Source: Acanthosepion lycidas (taxonomy: Eukaryota > Mollusca > Cephalopoda > Sepiida > Sepiidae). Taken from it: 64,000 nucleotides of DNA. The notes beneath the pieces were generated by a model. That model saw only the letters and a program-made list of their open reading frames with translations, did no database searches and had not been told where the DNA came from. Position 1 is the first letter of the stretch; every line of letters starts with the position of its first letter. Both the position numbers and the translations under genes were made by a program. Of this stretch, positions 24,628-39,500 are shown piece by piece. The stretch spans positions 14,175,889 to 14,239,888 of the forward strand of contig OZ010577.1 in NCBI GenBank assembly GCA_963932145.1, written 5' to 3'.

Positions 24628-26164
24628 TGGGTGATCGCTGTATGTTTCTCTCCTGCCGTGCGTTCTATTTACCTTTACATTCTTTCATTTCACTTTATGA
24701 ACAGGCAAGGGTCTCCTCTAAAACCGGCTTACAATTATTTTTCATTCGAACTCATGCAGTGAGCGTAGCATGCAAAGGATACTATTCATATAACAGGGAT
24801 TTCCTTGAAAAACTGTGTGGAAGCAAAATGGGTGATGGCTGTATGTTTCTCTCCTGCCGCGCGTTCTATTTACCTTTACATTCTTTCATTTAACTTTATG
24901 AACAGGCAAGAGCCTCCTCTAAAAGCTGCTTACAATTATTTTTCATTCGAACTCATACAGTGAGCGTAGCATGCAAAGGTTACGACTCACGTAACAGGGA
25001 TTTCCTTGAAAAACTGTGTGGACGCAAAATGGGTGATCGCTGTATGTTTCTCTCCTGCCGTGCGTTATATTTACCTTTACATTCTTTCATTTAACTTTAT
25101 GAACAGGCAAGAGCCTCCTCTAAAACCGGCTTACAATTATTTTTCATTCGAACTCATACAGTGAGCGTAGCATGCAAAGGTTACGACTCACGTAACAGGG
25201 ATTTCCTTGAAAACCTGTGTGGACGCAAAGTGGGTGATCGCTGTATGTTTCTCTCCTGCCGTGCGTTCTATTTACCTTTACATTCTTTCATTTCACTTTA
25301 TGAACAGGCTAGGGTCTCCTCTAAAACCGGCTTACAATTATTTTTCATTCGAACTCATACAGTGAGCGTAGCATGCAAAGGATAATATTCATATAACAGG
25401 GATTTCCTTGAAAAACTGTGTGGACGCAAAGTGGGTGATCGATGTATGTTTCTCTCCTGCCGTGCGTTCTTTTTACCTTTACATTCTTTCATTTCACTTT
25501 ATGAACAGGCAAGAGCCTCCTCTAAAACCTGCTTACAATTTTTTTCATTCGAACTCATACAGTGAGCGTAGCATGCAAAGGTTACGACTCACGTAACAGG
25601 GATTTACTTGAAAAACTGTGTGGACGCAAAGTGGGTGATCGCTGTATGTTTCTCTCCTGCCGTGCGTTCTATTTACCTTTACATTCTTTCATTTCACTTT
25701 ATGAACAGGCAAGAGGCTCCTCTAAAAGCTGCTTACAATTATTTTTCATTCGAACTCATACAGTGAGCGTAGCATGCAAATGTTACGACTCACGTAACAG
25801 GGATTTCGTTGAAAAACTGTATGGACGCAAAATGGGTGATCGCTGTATGTTTCTCTCCTGCCGTGCGTTCTATTTACCTTTACATTCTTTCATTTCACTT
25901 TATGAACAGGCAAGAGTCTCCTCTAAAACATGCTTACAATTATTTTTCATTCGAACTCATACAGTGAGCGTAGCATGCAAAGGTTACGACTCACGTAACA
26001 GGGATTGCCTTGAAAAACTGTGTGGACGCAAAATGGGTGATCGCTGTATATTTCTCTCCTACCGTGCGTTCTATTTACATTTACTTTCTTTCATTTAACT
26101 TTATGAACAGGCAAGAGCCTCCTCTAAAACCGGCTTACAATTATTTTTCATTCGAACTCATACA
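24628..26164 (+). repeat. Satellite linker region between duplicated blocks
   Basis: About 7.5 ordinary monomers of mixed class A and B. The first AAACATGCTT linker appears here (about 25,927) and recurs through the right half of the window. A 1-bp loss occurs near 25,540 (CAATTTTTTTCATTC), and CATTTACTTTCTTTC near 26,080 is another variant that recurs from 35 kb onward. No non-satellite sequence is present. Confidence 0.85.
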
Positions 26165-29100
26165 GTGAGCGTAGCATGCAAAGGTTACGACTCACGTAAC
26201 AGGGATTTCCTTGAAAATCTGTGTGGACGCAAAATGGGTGATCGCTGTATGTTTCTCTCCTGCCGTGCGTTCTATTTACCTTTACATTCTTTCATTTCAC
26301 TTTATGAACAGGCAAGAGGCTCCTCTAAAAGCTGCTTACAATTATTTTTCATTCGAACTCATACAGTGAGCGTAGCATACAAAGGTTACGACTCACGTAA
26401 CAGGGATTTCCTTGAAAAACTGTGTGGACGCAAAATGGGTGATCGCTGTATTTTTCTCTCCTGCCGTGCGTTCTATTTACCTTTACATTCTTTCATTTCA
26501 CTTTATGAACAGGCAAGAGCCTCCTCTAAAACCGGCTTACAATTATTTTTCATTCGAACTCATACAGTGAGCGTAGCATGCAAAGGATACTATTCATATA
26601 ACAGGGATTTCCTTGAAAAACTGTGTGGACGCAAAGAGGGTGATCGCTGTATGTTTCTCTCCTGCCGTGCGTTCTATTTACCTTTACATTCTTTCATTTA
26701 ACTTTATGAACAGGCAAGAGGCTCCTCTAAAAGCTGCTTACAATTATTTTTCATTCGAACTCATACAGTGAGCGTAGCATGCAAATGTTACGACTCACGT
26801 AACAGGGATTTCCTTGAAAAACTGTGTGGACGCAAAGTGGGTGATCGCTGTATGTTTCTCTCCTGCCGTGCGTTCTATTTACCTTTACATTCTTTCATTT
26901 CACTTTATGAACAGGCAAGAGTCTCCTCTAAAACATGCTTACAATTATTTTTCATTCGAACTCATACAGTGAGCGTAGCATGCAAAGGATACTATTCATA
27001 TAACAGGGATTTCCTTGAAAAACTGTGTTGACGCAAAATGGGTGATCGCTGTACGTTTCTCTCCTGCCGTGCGTTCTATTTACCTTTACATTCTTTCATT
27101 TCACTTTATGAACAGGCAAGAGCCTCCTCTAAAACCGTCTTACAATTATTTTTCATTCGAACTCATACAGTGAGCGTAGCATGCAAAGGATAATATTCAT
27201 ATAACAGGGATTTCCTTGAAAAACTGTGTGGACGCAAAGTGGGTGATCGCTGTATGTTTCTCTCCTGCCGTGCGTTCTATTTACCTTTACATTCTTTCAT
27301 TTCACTTTATGAACAGGCAAGAGCCTCCTCTAAAACCGGCTTATAATTATTTTTCATTCGAACATACAGTGAGCGTAGCATGCAAAGGAAACTATTCATA
27401 TAACAGGGATTTCCTTGAAAAACTGTGTGGACGCAAAATGGGTGATCTCTGTATGTTTCTCTCCTGTCGTGCGTTCTATTTACATTTAAATTTTTTCATT
27501 TCACTTTATGAACAGGCAAGAGCCTCCTCTAAAACCGGCTTACAATTATTTTTCATTCGAACTCATACAGTGAGCGTAGCATGCAAAGGTTACGACTCCC
27601 GTAGCAGGGATTTCCTTTAAAATCTGTGTGGACGCAAAATGGGTGATCGCTGTATGTTTCTCTCCTACCGTGCGTTCTATTTACCTTTACATTCTTTCAT
27701 TTCACTTTATGAACAGGCAAGAGCCTCCTCTAAAACCGGCTTACAATTATTTTTCATTCGAACTCATACAGTGAGCGTAGCATGCAAAGTTAACGACTCA
27801 CGTAACAGGGATTTCCTTGAAAAACTGTGTGGACGCAAAGTGGGTGATCGTTGTATGTTTCTCTCCTGCCGTGCGTTCTATTTACCTTTACATTCTTTCA
27901 TTTCACTTTATGAACAGGCAAGAGCCTCCTCTGAAACCGGCTTACAATTATTTTTCATTCGAACTCATACAGTGAGCGTAACATGCAAAGGATAATATTC
28001 ATATAACAGGGATTTCCTTGAAAAACTGTGTGGACGCAAAGTGGGTGATCGCTGTATGTTTCTCTCCTGCCGTGCGTTCTATTTACATTTACATTCTTTC
28101 ATTTCACTTTATGAACAGGCAAGAGCCTCCTCTAAAACCGGCTTACAATTATTTTTCATTCGAACTCATACAGTGAGCGTAGCATGCAAAGGATACTATT
28201 CATATAACAGGGATTTCCTTGAAAATCTGTGTGGACGCAAAATGGGTGATCGCTGTATGTTTCTCTCCTGCCGTGCGTTCTATTTACCTTTACATTCTTT
28301 CATTTCACTTTATGAACAGGCAAGAGCCTCCTCTAAAACCGGCTTAAAATTATTTTTCATTCGAACTCATACAGTGAGCGTAGCATGCAAAGGTTACGAC
28401 TCACGTAACAGGGATTTCCTTGAAAAACTGTGTGGACGCAAAGTGGGTGATCGCTGTATGTTTCTCTCCTGCCGTGCGTTCTATTTACCTTTACATTCTT
28501 TCATTTCACTTTATGAACAGGCAAGAGTCTCCTCTAAAACATGCTTACAATTATTTTTCATTCGAACTCATACAGTGAGGGTAGCATGCAAAGGATACTA
28601 TTCATATAACAGGGATTTCCTTGAAAAACTGTGTGGACGCAAAATGGGTGATAGCTGTATGTTTCTCTCCTGCCGTGCGTTCTATTTACCTTTACATTCT
28701 TTCATTTAACTTTATGAACAGGCAAGAGCCTCCTCTAAAACCGGCTTAAAATTATTTTTCATTCGAACTCATACAGTGAGCCTAGCATGCAAAGGATACT
28801 ATTCATATAACAGGGATTTCCTTGAAAAACGGTGTGGACGCAAAATGGGTGATCGCTGTATGTTTCTCTCCTGCCGTGCGTTCTATTTACCTTTACATTC
28901 TTTCATTTAACTTTATGAACAGGCAAGAGGCTCCTCTAAAAGCTGCTTACAATTATTTTTCATTCGAACTCATAGAGTGAGCGTAGCATGCAAAGGTTAC
29001 GACTCACGTAACAGGGATTTCCTTGAAAAACTGTGTGGACGCAAAGTGGGTGATCGCTGTATGTTTCTCTCCTGCCGTGCGTTCTATTTACCTTTACATT

Positions 29101-29177
29101 CTTTCATTTAACTTTATGAACAGGCAAGAGCCTCCTCTAAAAGCTGCTTACGATTATTTTTCATTCGAACTCATACA
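26165..29177 (+). repeat. 15-monomer block, copy 1 (3,013 bp)
   Basis: This block shares an ordered set of rare markers with the block that follows: CAAAGAGGGTG (about 26,633), GCAAATGTTACG (about 26,782), the 2-bp-short tail CGAACATACAG (about 27,359), GGAAACTATTC, GGTGATCTCTG, CCTTTAAAATCTG, AAAGTTAACGAC, TCTGAAACC, GTAACATGC, GTGAGGGTAGC, GGTGATAGCTG and CATAGAGTGAGC (about 28,970). Copy 1 holds 15 monomers and copy 2 holds 13. The two extra monomers, roughly 26,969-27,370, carry CTGTGTTGACGC and CCGTCTTAC. Divergence from copy 2 is visible but low, with a few differences per several monomers. Confidence 0.85.
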
Positions 29178-31787
29178 GTGAGCGTAGCATGCAAAGGTTA
29201 CGACTCACGTAACAGGGATTTCCTTGAAAAACTGTGTGGACGCAAAGTGGGTGATCGCTGTATGTTTCTCTCCTGCCGTGCGTTCTATTTACCTTTACAT
29301 TCTTTCATTTCACTTTATGAACAGGCAAGAGGCTCCTCTAAAAGCTGCTTACAATTATTTTTCATTCGAACTCATACAGTGAGCGTAGCATACAACGGTT
29401 ACGACTCACGTAACAGGGATTTCCTTGAAAATCTGTGTGGACGCAAAATAGGTGATCGCTGTATGTTTCTCTCCTGCCGTGCGTTCTATTTACCTTTACA
29501 TTCTTTCATTTCACTTTATGAACAGGCAAGAGCCTCCTCTAAAACCGGCTTACAATTATTTTTCATTCGAACTCATACAGTGAGCGTAGCATGCAAAGGA
29601 TACTATTCATATAACAGGGATTTCCTTGAAAAACTGTGTGGACACAAAGAGGGTGATCGCTGTATGTTTCTCTCCTGCCGTGCGTTCTATTTACCTTTAC
29701 ATTCTTTCATTTAACTTTATGAACAGGCAAGAGGCTCCTCTAAAAGCTGCTTACAATTATTTTTCATTCGAACTCATACAGTGAGCGTAGCATGCAAATG
29801 TTACGACTCACGTAACAGGGATTTCCTTGAAAAACTGTGTGGACGCAAAGTGGGTGATCGCTGTATGTTTCTCTCCTGCCGTGCGTTCTATTTACCTTTA
29901 CATTCTTTCATTTCACTTTATGAACAGGCAAGAGTCTCCTCTAAAACCGGCTTGCAATTATTTTTCATTCGAACATACAGTGAGCGTAGCATGCAAAGGA
30001 AACTATTCATATAACAGGGATTTGCTTGAAAAACTGTGTGGACGCAAAATGGGTGATCTCTGTATGTTTCTCTCCTGCCGTGCGTTCTATTTACATTTAC
30101 ATTCTTTCATTTCACTTTATGAACAGGCAAGAGCCTCCTCTAAAACCGGCTTACAATTATTTTTCATTCGAACTCATACAGTGAGCGTAGCATGCAAAGG
30201 TTACGACTCCCGTAACAGGGATTTCCTTTAAAATCTGTGTGGACGCAAAATGGGTGATCGCTGTATGTTTCACTCCTACCGTGCGTTCTATTTACCTTTA
30301 CATTCTTTCATTTCACTTTATGAACAGGCAAGAGCCTCCTCTAAAACCGGCTTACAATTATTTTTCATTCGAACTCATACAGTGAGCGTAGCATGCAAAG
30401 TTAACGACTCACGTAACAGGGATTTCCTTGAAAAACTGTGTGGACGCAAAGTGGGTGATCGTTGTATGTTTCTCTCCTGCCGTGCGTTCTATTTACCTTT
30501 ACATTCTTTCATTTCACTTTATGACAGGCAAGAGCCTCCTCTGAAACCGGCTTACAATTATTTTTCATTCGAACTCATACAGTGAGCGTAACATGCAAAG
30601 GATAATATTCATATAACAGGGATTTCCTTGAAAAACTGTGTGGACGCAAAGTGGGTGATCGCTGTATGTTTCTCTCCTGCCGTGCGTTCTATTTACATTT
30701 ACATTCTTTCATTTCACTTTATCAACAGGCAAGAGCCTCCTCTAAAACCGGCTTACAATTATTTTTCATTCGAACTCATACAGTGAGCGTAGCATGCAAA
30801 GGATACTATTCATATAACAGGGATTTCCTTGAAAATCTGTGTGGACGCAAAATGGGTGATCGCTGTATGTTTCTCTCCTGCCGTGCGTTCTATTTACCTT
30901 TACATTCTTTCATTTCACTTTATGAACAGGCAAGAGCCTCCTCTAAAACCGGCTTAAAATTATATTTCATTCGAACTCATACAGTGAGCGTAGCATGCAA
31001 AGGTTACGACTCACGTAACAGGGATTTCCTTGAAAAACTGTGTGGACGCAAAGTGGGTGATCGCTGATTGTTTCTCTCCTGCCGTGCGTTCTATTTACCT
31101 TTACATTCTTTCATCTCACTTTATGAACAGGCAAGAGTCTCCTCTAAAACATGCTTACAATTATTTTTCATTCGAACTCATACAGTGAGGGTAGCATGCA
31201 AAGGATACTATTCATATAACAGGGATTTCCTTGAAAAACTGTGTGGACGCAAAATGGGTGATAGCTGTATGTTTCTCTCCTGCCGTGCGTTCTATTTACC
31301 TTTACATTCTTTCATTTCACTTTATGAACAGGCAAGAGCCTCCTCTAAAACCGGCTTAAAATTATTTTTCATTCGAACTCATACAGTGAGCGTAGCATGC
31401 AAAGGATACTATTCATATAACAGGGATTTCCTTGAAAAACGGTGTGGACGCAAAATGGGTGATCGCTGTATGTTTCTCTCCTGCCGTGCGTTCTATTTAC
31501 CTTTACATTCTTTCATTTAACTTTATGAACAGGCAAGAGGCTCCTCTAAAAGCTGCTTACAATTATTTTTCATTCGAACTGATAGAGTGAGCGTAGCATG
31601 CAAAGGTTACGACTCACGTAACAGGGATTTCCTTGAAAAACTGTGTGGACGCAAAGTGGGTGATCGCTGTATGTTTCTCTCCTGCCGTGCGTTCTATTTA
31701 CCTTTACATTCTTTCATTTAACTTTATGAACAGGCAAGAGCCTCCTCTAAAAGCTGCTTACAATTATTTTTCATTCGAACTCATACA
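29178..31787 (+). repeat. 15-monomer block, copy 2, two monomers shorter (2,610 bp)
   Basis: Follows copy 1 directly and repeats its marker order, with CAAAGAGGGTG near 29,646, CGAACATACAG near 29,970, AAAGTTAACGAC near 30,398 and GATAGAGTGAGC near 31,581. Spacing to copy 1 is 3,013 bp before the missing pair and 2,611-2,610 bp after it, consistent with loss of two whole monomers plus single-base changes (for example TATGACAGGC near 30,521). Confidence 0.85.
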
Positions 31788-33591
31788 GTGAGCGTAGCAT
31801 GCAAAGGTTACGACTCACGTAACAGGGATTTCCTTGAAAAACTGTGTGGACGCAAAGTGGGTGATCGCTGTATGTTTCTCTCCTGCCGTGCGTTCTATTT
31901 ACCTTTACATTCTTTCATTTCACTTTATGAACAGGCAAGAGTCTCCTCTAAAACCGGCTTACAATTATTTTTCATTCGAACATACAGTGAGCGTAGCATG
32001 CAAAGGAAACTATTCATATAACAGGGATTTGCTTGAAAAACTGTGTGGACGCAAAATGGGTGATCTCTGTATGTTTCTCTCCTGCCGTGCGTTCTATTTA
32101 CATTTACATTCTTTCATTTCACTTTATGAACAGGCAAGAGCCTCCTCTAAAACCGGCTTACAATTATTTTTCATTCGAACTCATACAGTGAACGTAGCAT
32201 GCAAAGGATACTATTCATATAACAGGGATTTCCTTGAAAAACTGTGTGGACGCAAAGAGGGTGATCGCTGTATGTTTCTCTCCTGCCGTGCGTTCTATTT
32301 ACCTTTACATTCTTTCATTTAACTTTATGAACAGGCAAGAGGCTCCTCTAAAAGCTGCTTACAATTATTTTTCATTCGAACTCATACAGTGAGCGTAGCA
32401 TGCAAATGTTACGACTCACGTAATAGGGATTTCCTTGAAAAACTGTGTGGACGCAAAGTGGGTGATCGCTGTATGTTTCTCTCCTGCCGTGCGTTCTATT
32501 TACCTTTACATTCTTTCATTTCACTTTATGAACAGGCAAGAGTCTCCTCTAAAACCGGCTTACAATTATTTTTCATTCGAACATACAGTGAGCGTAGCAT
32601 GCAAAGGAAACTATTCATATAACAGGGATTTGCTTGAAAAACTGTGTGGACGGAAAATGAGTGATCGCTGTATGTTTCTCTCCTACCGTGCGTTCTATTT
32701 ACCTTTACATTCTTTCATTTCACTTTATGAACAGGCAAGAGCCTCCTCTAAAACCGGCTTACAATTATTTTTCATTCGAACTCATACAGTGAGCGTAGCA
32801 TGCAAAGGATACTATTCATATAACAGGGATTTCCTTGAAAATCTGTGTGGACGCAAAATGGGTGATCGCTGTATGTTTCTCTCCTGCCGTGCGTTCTATT
32901 TACCTTTACATTCTTTCATTTCACTTTATGAACAGGCAAGAGTCTCCTCTAAAACATGCTTACAATTATTTTTCATTCGAACTCATACAGTGAGGGTAGC
33001 ATGCAAAGCATACTATTCATATAACAGGGATTTCCTTGAAAAACTGTGTGGACGCAAAATGGGTGAAAGCTGTATGTTTCTCTCCTGCCGTGCGTTCTAT
33101 TTACCTTTACATTCTTTCATTTCACTTTATGAACAGGCAAGAGCCTCCTCTAAAACCGGCTTAAAATTATTTTTCATTCGAACTCATACAGTGAGCGTAG
33201 CATGCAAAGGATACTATTCATATAACAGGGATTTCCTTGAAAAACGGTGTGGACGCAAAATGGGTGATCGCTGTATGTTTCTCTCCTGCCGTTCGTTCTA
33301 TTTACCTTTACATTCTTTCATTTAACTTTATGAACAGGCAAGAGGCTCCTCTAAAACTGCTTACAATTATTTTTCATTCGAACTCATAGAGTGAGCGTAG
33401 CATGCAAAGGTTACGACTCACGTAACAGGGATTTCCTTGAAAATCTGTGTGGACGCAAAGTGGGAGATCGCTGTATGTTTCTCTCCTGCCGTGCGTTCTA
33501 TTTACCTTTACATTCTTTCATTTAACTTTATGAACAGGCAAGAGCCTCCTCTAAAATCTGCTTACAATTATTTTTCATTCAAACTCATACA
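31788..33591 (+). repeat. Rearranged third copy of the 13-15-monomer block
   Basis: The same rare monomers appear a third time, in a changed order. Two monomers including CGAACATACAG (about 31,978) resemble 29,781-30,180. Then a CAAAGAGGGTG monomer (about 32,256) comes after it rather than before, then a second CGAACATACAG monomer (about 32,578), then GTGAGGGTAGC, GGTGAAAGCTG and CATAGAGTGAGC (about 33,386). This is a truncated, internally duplicated descendant of the preceding block, about 601 bp being repeated within it. Confidence 0.78.
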
Positions 33592-36500
33592 GTGAGCGTA
33601 GCATGCAAAGGTTACGACTCACGTAACAGGGATTTCCTTGAAAAACTGTGTGGACGCAAAGTGGGTGATCGCTGTATGTTTCTCTCCTGCCGTGCGTTCT
33701 ATTTACCTTTACATTCTTTCATTTAACTTTATGAACAGGCAAGAGCCTCCTATAAAAGCTGCTTACAATTATTTTTCATTCGAACTCATACAGTCAGCGT
33801 AGCATGCAAAGGTTACGACTCACGTAACAGGGATTTCCTTGAAAAACTGTGTGGACGCAAAGTGGGTGATCGCTGTATGTTTCTCTCCTGCCGTGCGTTC
33901 TATTTACCTTTACATTCTTTCATTTAACTTTATGAACAGGCAAGAGGCTCCTCTAAAAGCTGCTTACAATTATTTTTCATTCGAACTCATACAGTGAGCG
34001 TAGCATGCAAAGGTTACGACTCACGTAACAGGGATTTCCTTGAAAAACTGTGTGGACGCAAAGTGGGTGATCGCTGTATGTTTCTCTCCTGCCGTGCGTT
34101 CTATTTACCTTTACATTCTTTCATTTCACTTTATGAACAGGCAAGAGTCTCCTCTAAAACATGCTTACAATTATTTTTCATTCGAACTCATACAGTGAGC
34201 GTAGCATGCAAAGGATACTATTCATATAACAGGGATTTCCTTGAAAAACTGTGTGGACGCAAAATGGGTGATAGCTGTATGTTTCTCTCCTACCGTGCGT
34301 TCTATTTACCTTTACATTCTTCATTTCACTTTATGAACAGGCAAGAGCCTCCTCTAAAACCGGCTTACAATTATTTTTCATTCGAACTCATACAGTGAGC
34401 GTAGCATGAAAAGGATACTATTCATATAACAGGGATTTCCTTGAAAAACGGTGTGGACCCAAAATGGGTGATCGCTGTATGTTTCTCTCCTGCCGTGCGT
34501 TCTATTTACCTTTACATTCTTTCATTTAACTTTATGAACAGGCAAGAGGCTCCTCTAAAACCGGCTTACAATTATTTTTCATTCGAACTCATACAGTGAG
34601 CGTAGCATGCAAAGGTTACGACTCACGTAACAGGGATTTCCTTGAAAAACTGTGTGGACGCAAAATAGGTGATCGCTGTATGTTTCTCTCCTGCCGTGCG
34701 TTCTATTTACCTTTACATTCTTTCATTTCACTTTATGAACAGGCAAGTGTCTCCTCTAAAACCGGCTTACAATTATTTTTCATTCGAACTCATACAGTGA
34801 GCGTAGCATGCAAAGGATACTATTCATATAACAGGGATTTCCTTGAAAAACTGTGTGTACGCAAAATGGGTGATCGCTGTATGTTTCTCTCCTGCCGTGC
34901 GTTCTATTTACCTTTACATTCTTTCATTTAACTTTATGAACAGGCAAGAGCCTCCTCTAAAACCGGCTTACAATTATTTTTCATTCGAACTCATACAGTG
35001 AGCGTAGCATGCAAAGGATACTATTCATATAACAGGGATTTCCTTGAAAAACTGTGTGGACGCAAAATGGGTGATCGCTGTATGTTTCTCTCCTGCCGTG
35101 CGTTCTATCTACCATTACATTCTTTCATTTCACTTTATGAACAGGCAAGAGCCTCCTCTAAAACCTGCTTACAATTATTTTTCATTCGAACTCATACAGT
35201 GAGCGTAGCATGCAAAGGTTACGACTCACGTAACAGGGATTTCCTTGAAAAACGGTGTGGACGCAAAATGGGTGATCGCTGTATGTTTCTCTCCTGCCGT
35301 GCGTTCTATTTACATTTACTTTCTTTCATTTCACTTTATGAACAGGCAAGGGCCTCCTCTAAAACCGGCTTACAATTATTTTTCATTCGAACTCATACAG
35401 TGAGCGTAGCATGCAAAGGATACTATTCATATAACAGGGATTTCCTTGAAAAACTGTGTGGACGCAAAATGGGTGATCGCTGTATGTTTCTCTCCTGCCG
35501 TACGTTCTATTTACCTTTACATTCTTTCATTTCACTTTATGAACAGGCAAGAGCCTCCTCTCAAACCGGCTTACAATTATTTTTCATTCGAACTTATACA
35601 GTGAGCATAGCAGGTAAAGGATACCATTCATATAACAGGGATTTCCTTGAAAAACTGTGTGGACGCAAAGTGGTTGATCGCTGTATGTTTCTCTCCTGCC
35701 GTGCGTTCTATCTACCTTTACATTCTTTCATTTCACTTTATGAACAGGCAAGAGCCTCCTCTAAAACCTGCTTACAATAATTTTTCATTCGAACTCATAC
35801 AGTGAGCGTAGCATGCAAAGGTTACGACTCACGTAACAGGGATTTCCTTGAAAAAGTGTGTGGACGCAAAATGGGTGATCGCTGCATGTTTCTCTCCTGC
35901 CGTACGTTCTATTTACTTTTACATTCTTTCATTTAACTTTATGAACAGGCTAGAGGCTCCTCTAAAAGCTGCTTACAATTATTTTTCATTCGAACTCATA
36001 CAGTGAGCTTAGCATGCAAAGGTTACGACTCACGTAACAGGGATTTCCTTGAAAAACTCTGTGGACGCAAAGTGGGTGATCGCTGTATGTTTCTCTCCTG
36101 CCATCGTTCTATTTACCTTTACATTCTTTCATTTCACTTTATGAACAGGCAAGTGTCTCCTCTAAAACCGGCTTACAATTATTTTTCATTCGAACTCATA
36201 CAGTGAGCGTAGCATGCAAAGGTTACGACTCACGTAACAGGGATTTCCTTGAAAAATTGTGTGGACGCAAAATAGGTGATCGCTGTATGTTTCTCTCCTG
36301 CCGTGCGTTCTATTTACCTTTACATTCTTTCATTTCACTTTATGAACAGGCAAGGGTCTCCTCTAAAACCGGCTTACAATTATTTTTCATTCGAACTCAT
36401 ACAGTGAGCGTAGCATGCAAAGGATACTATTCATATAACAGGGATTTCCTTGAAAAACTGTGTGGACGCAAAGTGGGTGATCGCTGTATGTTTCTCTCCT

Positions 36501-39500
36501 GCCGTGCGTTCTATTTACCTTTACATTCTTTCATTTAACTTTATGAACAGGCAAGAGCCTCCTCTAAATCCGGCTTGCAATTATTTTTCATTCGAACTCA
36601 TACAGTGAGGGTAGCATGCAAAGGATACTATTCATATAACAGGGATTTCCTTGGAAAACTGTGTGGAAGCAAAATGGGTGATAGCAGTATGTTTCTCTCC
36701 TGCCGTGCGTTCTATTTACCTTTACATTCTTTCATTTCACTTTATGAACAGGCAAGAGCCTCCTCTAAAACCGGCTTACAATTATTTTTCATTCGAACTC
36801 ATACAGTCTGCGTAGCATGCAAAGGATACTATTCATATAACAGGGATTTCCTTGAAAAACGGTGTGGACGCAAAATGGGTGATCGCTGTATGTTTCTCTC
36901 CTGCCGTGCGTTCTATTTACCTTTACATTCTTTCATTTAACTTTATGAACAGGCAAGAGGCTCCTCTAAAAGCTGCTTACAATTATTTTTCATTCGAACT
37001 CATAGAGTGAACGTAGCATGCAAAGGTTACGACTCACGTAACAGGGATTTCCTTGAAAATCTGTGTGGACGCAAAGTGGGAGATCGCTGTATGTTTCTCT
37101 CCTGCCGTGCGTTCTATTTACCTTTACATTCTTTCATTTAACTTTATGAACAGGCAAGAGCCTCCTCTAAAATCTGCTTACAAATATTTTTCATTCAAAC
37201 TCATACAGTGAGCGTAGCATGCAAAGGTTACGACTCACGTAACAGGGATTTCCTTGAAAAACTGTGTGGACGCAAAGTGGGTGATCGCTGTATGTTTCTC
37301 TCCTGCCGTGCGTTCTATTTACCTTTACATTCTTTCATTTCACTTTATGAACAGGCAAGAGTCTCCTCTAAAACATGCTTACAATTATTTTTCATTCGAA
37401 CTCATACAGTGAGCGTAGCATGCAAAGGATACTATTCATATAACAGGGATTTCCTTGAAAAACTGTGTGGACGCAAAATGGGTGATAGCTGTATGTTTCT
37501 CTCCTGCCGTGCGTTCTATTTACCTTTACATTCTTTCATTTCACTTTATGAACAGGCAAGAGCCTCCTCTAAAACCGGCCTACAATTATTTTTCATTCGA
37601 ACTCATACAGTGAGCGTAGCATGCAAAGGATACTATTCATATAACAGGGATTTCCTTGAAAAACGGTGTGGACCCAAAATGGGTGATCGCTGTATGTTTC
37701 TCTCCTGCCGTGCGTTCTATTTACCTTTACATTCTTTCACTTAACTTTATGAACAGGCAAGAGGCTCCTCTAAAAGCTGCTTACAATTATTTTTCATTCG
37801 AACTCATACAGTGAGCGTAGCATGCAAAGGTTACGACTCACGTAACAGGGATTTCCTTGAAAAACTGTGTGGACGCAAAATGGGTGATCGCTGTATGTTT
37901 CTCTCCTGCGGTGCGTTCTATTTACCTTTACATTCTTTCATTTAACTTTATGAACAGGCAAGAGCCTCCTCTAAAAGCTGCTTACAATTATTTTTCATTC
38001 GAACACATACAGTGAGCGTAGCATGCAAAGGTTACGACTCACGTAACAGGGATTTCCTTGAAAAACTCTGTGGACTCAAAATGGGTGATCGCTGTATGTT
38101 TCTCTCCTGCCGTGCGTTCTATTTACCTTTACATTCTTTCATTTAACTTTATGAACAGGCAAGAGGCTCCTCTAAAAGCTGCTTACAATTATTTTTCATT
38201 CGAACTCATACAGTGAGCGTAGCATGCAAAGGTTACGACTCACGTAACAGGGATTTCCTTGAAAATAGGTGTGGACGCAAAGTGGGTGATCGCTGTATGT
38301 TTCTCTCCTGCCGTGCGTTCTATTTACCTTTACATTCTTTCATTTCACTTTATGAACAGTCAAGTGTCTCCTCTAAAACCGGCTTACAATTATTTTTCAT
38401 TCGAACTCATACAGTGAGCGTAGCATGCAAAGGTTACGACTCACGTAACAGGGATTTCCTTGAAAAACTGTGTGGACGCAAAATAGGTGATCGCTGTATG
38501 TTTCTCTCCTGTCGTGCGTTCTATTTACCTTTACATTCTTTCATTTCACTTTATGAACAGGCAAGTGTCTCCTCTAAAACCGGCTTACAATTATTTTTCA
38601 TTCGAACTCATACAGTGAGCGTAGCATGCAAAGGATACTATTCATATAACAGGGATTTCCTTGAAAAACTGTTTTGTACGCAAAATGGGTGATCGCTGTA
38701 TGTTTCTCTCCTGCCGTGCGTTCTATTTACCTTTACATTCTTTCATTTAACTTTATGAACAGGCAAGAGCCTCCTCTAAAACCGGCTTACAATTATTTTT
38801 CATTCGAACTCATACAGTGAGCGTAGCATGCAAAGGATACTATTCATATAACAGGGATTTCCTTGAAAAACTGTGTGGACGCAAAATGGGTGATCGCTGT
38901 ATTTTTCTCTCCTGCCGTGCGTTCTATCTACCTTTACATTCTTTCATTTCACTTTATGAACAGGCAAGAGCCTCCTCTAAATCCTGCTTACAATTATTTT
39001 TCATTCGAACTCATACAGTGAGCTTAGCATGCAAAGGTTACGACTCACGTAACAGGGATTTCCTTGAAAAAGTGTGTGGACGCAAAAAGGGTGATCGCTG
39101 TATGTTTCTCTCGTGCCGTGCGTTCTATTTACCTGTACATTTTTCATTTCATTTTATGAACAGGCAAGAGCCTCCTCTAAAACCGGCTAACAATTATTTT
39201 TCATTCGAACTCATACAGTGAGCGTAGCATGCAAAGGATACTATTCATATAACAGGGATTTCCTTGAAAAACAGTGTGGACGCAAAGTGGGTGATCGCTG
39301 TATGTTTCTCTCCTGCCGTACGTTCTATTTACTTTTACATTCTTTCATTTCACTTTATGAACAGGCAAGAGCCTCCTCTAAAACCGGCTTACAATTATTT
39401 TTCATTCGAACTCATACAGTAAGCGTAGCATGCAAAGGTTACGACTCACGTAACAGGGATTTCCTTGAAAAACGGTGTGGACGCAAAATGGGTGATCGCT

